From: Strigops habroptila
Lineage: Eukaryota > Chordata > Aves > Psittaciformes > Psittacidae
NCBI RefSeq assembly: GCF_004027225.2
Contig: NC_044279.2
Span: forward strand, 52,910,744 to 52,974,743
Direction: 5' to 3'
DNA: 64,000 nt
This document shows, in pieces, positions 58,937 through 64,000 of the stretch. The position numbers and the translations under genes are program-made. The stretch's first letter is position 1; every line of letters starts with the position of its first letter. The notes under the pieces were generated by a model, which did not search any database, was not told the DNA's origin, and saw nothing but the letters and a program-made list of their open reading frames with translations.

Positions 58937-61900
58937 TGGAGGTTACAGGTTGACTGTCAAGCCCATGATTTTCTTTGTTCCTGGTTCATCAGTTTGATTC
59001 TTTTATCATCTGGTCTTCCTTACTGAAATACACGCTAATATGGGGGGAAGGGTTTCTCAATACATGCAATATAATCACTGTTTCCCAAACAGCCTCCCCA
59101 AAAGACAGACACTCAAAAAGCAGTAGCAGCGATCAAAGCAGAATGAATTAAATGAATGCATTTGAATTAATTTCAAACGTGATATCCAGATTTGTATATG
59201 TACAAGTTTGTGCAATGTTGATAAATATCTACTAGAGATAATCTACAATTTTTTTTCTATTTATCTCTAACAAGCAGATGGGCTCCCACATTGCCATTTT
59301 CAGGAGTACAAACACATTCCAGAACCATAAATGAAATGAGGAAGAGTTTAAGAATACGTGTGCAGGTTTTTAACCGAAAACATGCCCATTCATTACTAAG
59401 AGGAGATTTTATAACCCTTTAGGACACCCACATTTTCTACAATCTCATCAGGAGATGATGAGGGCCAAAGAATATCAATCACCAGTGTCACTGCTTTTTG
59501 AAGACAAGGGGCAATACACATTGGAGTGCATATACAGGACAGAAACCAGGTCCCAGACCCATAGGCAGGCACTGACCCAGGCCCGAGGCACGCTGCCTTG
59601 GTCTGGTTCCTTCCCAGCTTTCTTACCGAAAAGGTGGTTGGTACAAAGGGAGAGAGGGCAGCTAAATATTTTCATGCACACAGAAACGAAGCTTTGCTCA
59701 TAATGCTTAATGAAATTATACAGACTCAAAGGTATCACTACTGCTGTTTCTACTTTTCTCTTGTGTTTCTGCTCACTCTTTCTTCATGCCTTGGCAAGGA
59801 AAAATATGGGGAACTGTGGTGTTTTCCTTCTTCTTCCTAGGTGGAAATGGGTTGGACCTCCCTCTTCCAAGCACAGTCCCATGACACCAGAATGCAGTAT
59901 TTTTTCTCCTCTTCTACCTTTTTCAAAAGTTCTGTAGTAGCAGAAGGTGACTAGGTTTTTTTTTAAGGACACTATTAATATCCTTCAGACATGAGAGAAG
60001 ATTTCTCTCTGCCCAGGTAAAACCCAGTCTCCATCCTAAGCCACATCAGTCATAAAATATGACATACAGGAGGGTATTGTTTGTTTCCTGGACTGCATTA
60101 TGCTGTTTCCATAAATGCCTTGTACTGCAATCGCCCCAGCCCATTTCTTTACTCTTTTCCTCTCCTCCCATGTAAACTGCATAGTAGTAAACACCTTCCT
60201 CTGCCCGTATAGTACACTTCTGTCTACATTTGATTTAAAAGCTTAAAATTTCTCTTCTTGGCCATGCACAACATCTCCAGTGTCCTTCCATCCTACTTTT
60301 CAGGATACATTCATCTCATGCGCCCTGTAACGATCCTGGCAACCAGGAGCAGAGATTAAGAACTACGCTTTATGTTAATAATTGGGTGATGAACCAATAG
60401 CTTCACAACTGGAGCAAGGCATGCTCTGCTTGTGTAAAAGCACAACCAGCAATGCTGCTATGAGCTGAATCTGATCTTGTGAAATGGCTGCCTTAATTCC
60501 TACAAAGCAACACGTACTACATGATTTTTCCCTTCAGACACTCATAATTTAATAAAAACTCTGCTATGACAATTTCCGTGTAACTTGTGATCTAATTTTC
60601 CATCCCTTTGCTCCTATTCTATATAAACAGATGTAATTCCTTCCTCTGTAGTCTACACTGAAATTAGGGAAAGAATGGAAGGGGAGACAGGATGATACTC
60701 ATTTAATTTCTGCAAAAAGCTGATGAAGAAGTCCTCCTCTGAAGACATGGTCCTAGACACTGAGGGAAATGCAAACAGAAATGATGGGTGCCATCAGGAG
60801 GACGGCTAAGGAGGCACTGGAGATACCAAGGCGGTACCTGCTGTTGGCACTTTGTTTCACGGGATGCTTACAGAATTAGGACATCGCTGTAGCTTTGACT
60901 GCAGAGAGCACGCATTTGGAGGCAGCGCTGAAGGAAGGCTGCTTGTGACCTGGATGGGGGCCACTTCATCGCACCACTGTTCTCACCTTTTACCCTCCTG
61001 ACCTGCATGGGCCCAGGAGACTGGGAGTTGATCAGTGCCACCCCAGCACTTCCCCAATGCCACCCAGCTAGGTCCCTGTCAGCAGCAGCTCCTGCATCAC
61101 AGTGTGCTGGAGCACCCAGTACCCTCACCTGTGGGTGGTTATTGCTTTATTTGTTGTTGTTCCAGGATACTCCTCCCTTATTGTCCTTGTTACTGCTCTG
61201 TTTCAGTGGTAATAAACACTATTTTATTACCCATTTCCTTTACAGCAGGTGTGTGACAGTGCCGGAAAGGCACAAGACACGGATGAAGGTCAGCTGGACC
61301 ACAGCGATGATGTGGGGTTAGACATTGCTCCCAGGACTTCAAGGCACATGGTCTCGAGGGAGACAAAAGCAAGGGAAAATATACAATAGACAGGATGGCC
61401 TATGGTTTGCTGAGATGCTGCTTAGAAACCTTTTCTCTTTTAACTGGAGTCCTAATGTTACCACCGGCAGTGCTTAAAGCTTGATTTGTCCCTGTTTGCA
61501 CAATGAGTTTCAAGTAATCTATGTGGGCCTGAGGGTTATCTATCAAATTCTGACACAACAGCATGGCAGCATAATTAAAAACGGAGGTTCTGATAAATTC
61601 TAACACTGCTCTAATTTTATTCTAGAGTGAATCCACCTAAACTGATCCAGTTTAGATCACCATGGATAAAGACAAAACTTTCCAAATCATGTCATCCAAA
61701 TGGGAATGACAGAACATCATAAGGGCTCACCTTCCGCTCCTGAACTAAAGTAGCTGGAGATACTATGATATTATGAAAAAACACAGTGGATAGCATCAGA
61801 GCAGTTTTGATACTAATCAACACTGAAATTGCTTGAAAAATAAGAAACTCTCATTTTGCTTTAGGCCTGCAGCAAAATTTGCTCGGTTGATAGTAAAGTG

Positions 61901-62348
61901 AACATTACACACGTTCATTTGGTTTATGCATTTCAGTTCTCAGCATGACATGCCTTCTATCCAGAGATGTGAGTGTACTGGCAGAGTATCTCAGGAGATG
62001 GGAGCATGTCTATCAACAATTTGCCTATTTTAATTACGGTTAATATTTTACAGCAAATTAAATACATTCCTCTTTGATAAGACAACAATCTGAGGACAAC
62101 ACCTTCTCTTTCAAGGCTCCCAAACAAAAGATAACCTTTGAAACATGCCAGCTGCCTAATGTAAAAACTGAGAACTGTCTCCATCAGTCAGTTTAACAAC
62201 TGATCTATATCTTTATAACTACAACTTCTCATTCTAGAGAGATATATACACCACCTAAACCATGTCCAGAAAGACACAAGCAAAAGTGAAAAAGTTGTTC
62301 TGTACCCCCAGATGAGCTTAGCTCAGCATATCAAGATACTGATGTAGT

Positions 62349-62378
62349 TCTGCTGGGAAGTCTTCTGCTGGGAAGTCT
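62349..62378. repeat. Perfect 15-bp tandem duplication
   Basis: 'tctgctgggaagtct' occurs twice in direct succession with no mismatch, suggesting a recent slippage or duplication event. Confidence 0.85.
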
Positions 62379-62685
62379 GGACAAACCCCAAATCACATAG
62401 AATTACCCTGGTTAGTATCCATAGGCTGCATGAATACTACACCTGCAGTGCACTTCAGCTATATATTTGTCTTGCTGTTTTATTGCTTTAGTTTCTATGG
62501 GGCAGTAAATTTTACAAGTTCTAGTTCTCTTTTTTATCTTCCACAACTGCTAAGGGCTCTCAGATTAATATTATGGCATCCAGGTAAGTGACATAGCATC
62601 TTGTATGAATAGACTGTGTGTCTCAGTGTGCATGTGTTCTAAAAAAACCCTTTTTTTACCATTCACAGACAGAAATTAATACAAA

Positions 62686-62740
62686 TAGGCTTGGAAGGGA
62701 CCTCGTAAGATCATTCACTGTCCCAGTGAGATACCAAGCT
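62686..62740 (-). repeat. Possible CR1 3' tail fragment
   Basis: 'ggcttggaagggacctcgta' then 'agatcattcactgtccca' resembles the reverse-complement CR1 3' end with its distal tail missing. Confidence 0.4.
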
Positions 62741-62989
62741 CTGACACTGTTGAATATGGGGTTCATGTTGCAGCTGTGGTTGGAAAATACCAATGTAGTT
62801 AAGCTGGTTGATTTGTGGAGATTACAGTGCTAGTGGAAATTTTCCTCTAGTGTGAAACATCACTTTGGGTGCTTGTACTCTGCAGTAAAATATGTAAACA
62901 CAGGAGATATAACCAGTTCATACAGGCTAGGCAGACCCAAAGTATAGCAATTAAAATAGAAACTAAAAGAGGATGAAAAAAGGTATACC

Positions 62990-63268
62990 TAAAGGGGGCC
63001 CTACAAGAAATATGGAGAGGGACTTTTTACAAGGGCATGTAGTGACAGAACAAGGGGGAATGGCTTTAAATGGACGGAGGACAGATTTAGATTAGACATT
63101 AGGAAGAAATTCTTTATTGTGAGGGTGGTGAGGCCCTGGTACAGGTTGCCCAGAGAAACTGTGGCTGCCCCATCCCTGGCAGTGTCCAAGGCCAGGTTGG
63201 ACGGGGTTTGGAGCAACCTGGTCTAGTGGAAGGTGTCCCTGCTCACGGCAGGGGGGTGGAACTATATA
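62990..63268 (+). mobile_element. CR1 LINE 3' fragment
   Basis: 'gtagtgacagaacaaggggg', 'aggaagaaattctttattgt', 'ccatccctggcagtgtccaa' and 'gaaggtgtccctgctcacgg' are near-consensus CR1. Clear homology ends near 63268; 'acctttaaggtcagttggcc' and 'attctgttattcggtg' up to 63358 may be a diverged tail. Same subfamily as the copy at 47930. Confidence 0.88.
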
Positions 63269-64000
63269 TAAAGGGGTACGGAGTAAAGGACTTTGCTTCC
63301 TAGAGACAACCTTTAAGGTCAGTTGGCCAGGTCCTCCTGGACATTCTGTTATTCGGTGTATATTTGACCAGTATCCATGAGAGTTAGCATGAGATGAGTT
63401 AGCACTGTCTTATAGAAGATGCCTGATACAGCTGTAAACCTACTGTTTTGTTAGTTGTTTCTAACAAGGGACTGCTGTTGAACAATGGAGGTAATTATCC
63501 CCCTCTACTAGATGCATTGCTTTACTCAAACCTCAAAGATATCAATGAAGATAATGGCTGCCTCTTCCTTTGCAAACTAGGCTATTAGTGTTGAACATTA
63601 TTCAACATTTGCCAGGGCTTGGGCACCTAGCCAAAGAAAACAGTACAGCAGTCTCTCAGCAAGGTGGACTCTGTAAGGTGTAAGGACCAGGGGACAGCAC
63701 ACTGCCCGGCAGCACGTTTAGCGCCATCGCTCAGTCACCTCATTTCAAGCATGACATATGTCCAGCCATATATGCAGAGCACACCAGTTGAGACAACTGC
63801 CAAGTTAGGATATAACCAAACATTCTCTTTCTGAACATCCTTGGCCAGCAGCCGTTCCAGCGTATCAAGAGTCAGGAAAGCTCTTTAGGGAACCCTCTGG
63901 GGCAGGCATGCTCAGACTGGCTGCCCTAAACTAAGCAGCAGCGGCTGTGAAAGCTGTCTAGCCCTAAGTGATCCAGGCAAGCTGCTTTATTTCAGTTCTC

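Larger units (their letters stand above)
40068..64000 (-). other. Start of the first coding-region intron (or upstream region) of the FAR gene
   Basis: The exon at 40067 has a proper acceptor, so an upstream exon must exist, but no minus-strand frame with the FAR N-terminal glycine-rich motif was seen up to 64000. The stretch holds CR1 fragments (about 41436-41590, 47930-48332, 62686-62740, 62990-63268), MIR-like relics (55224-55345, 57181-57236), an A26 tract (46221-46246) and several inverted repeats. No other gene was recognised. Confidence 0.6.

Noticed and set aside
63001..63216. 71-codon minus-strand frame
   Set aside because: Antisense of the CR1 fragment at 62990-63268.
1..64000. CRISPR array, prokaryotic operon, provirus or other multi-gene system
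   Set aside because: No regularly spaced repeats, no tightly packed genes and no retroviral coding remnants seen; only one vertebrate gene plus LINE/SINE relics.

Overview
This is vertebrate nuclear DNA, almost certainly from a bird. It is AT-rich and intron-dominated, with one spaced multi-exon gene, few CpGs and no bacterial-style gene packing. Its recognisable interspersed repeats are mostly CR1 LINE 3' ends, several with the terminal 'attctatgattctatg' motif, plus a few MIR/CORE-SINE relics. The species cannot be read from the sequence.

The only protein-coding gene I can support is a fatty acyl-CoA reductase on the minus strand. Ten coding exons lie between 40067 and 10324, all with GT/AG introns and matching phases. 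Joined, they give 452 codons and a stop, collinear with residues 64-515 of the 515-residue animal FAR proteins. The missing piece is the N-terminal exon (about 63 residues), which carries the NADPH-binding glycine-rich motif. I do not find it in the window, so it should lie beyond 64000. The protein mixes FAR1-like and FAR2-like residues. Shared FAR2-type signatures in the middle of the protein make FAR2 my preferred assignment over FAR1, which in birds is known to be much closer to human FAR1. FARs reduce long-chain acyl-CoA to fatty alcohol with NADPH, feeding ether lipid and wax ester synthesis; in birds the preen gland is a prominent site.

Layout: 1-10323 is the 3' untranslated region and downstream flank, with no recognised gene. 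10324-40067 holds the ten exons and nine introns. 40068-64000 is the start of a first coding-region intron of at least 23.9 kb, or upstream sequence; it contains CR1 and MIR relics and no recognised exon.

No bacterial, viral, CRISPR or other novel multi-gene system is present. The more interesting small signals are: the mixed FAR1/FAR2 residues; a weak splice donor after the exon at 25216-25334; a 36-bp near-palindrome holding inverted AGGTCA half-sites (28466-28501); an intronic G-quadruplex motif (14901-14921); an RFX X-box-like element followed by an inverted CCAAT (58905-58936); and paired inverted CCAAT boxes (45396-45421).
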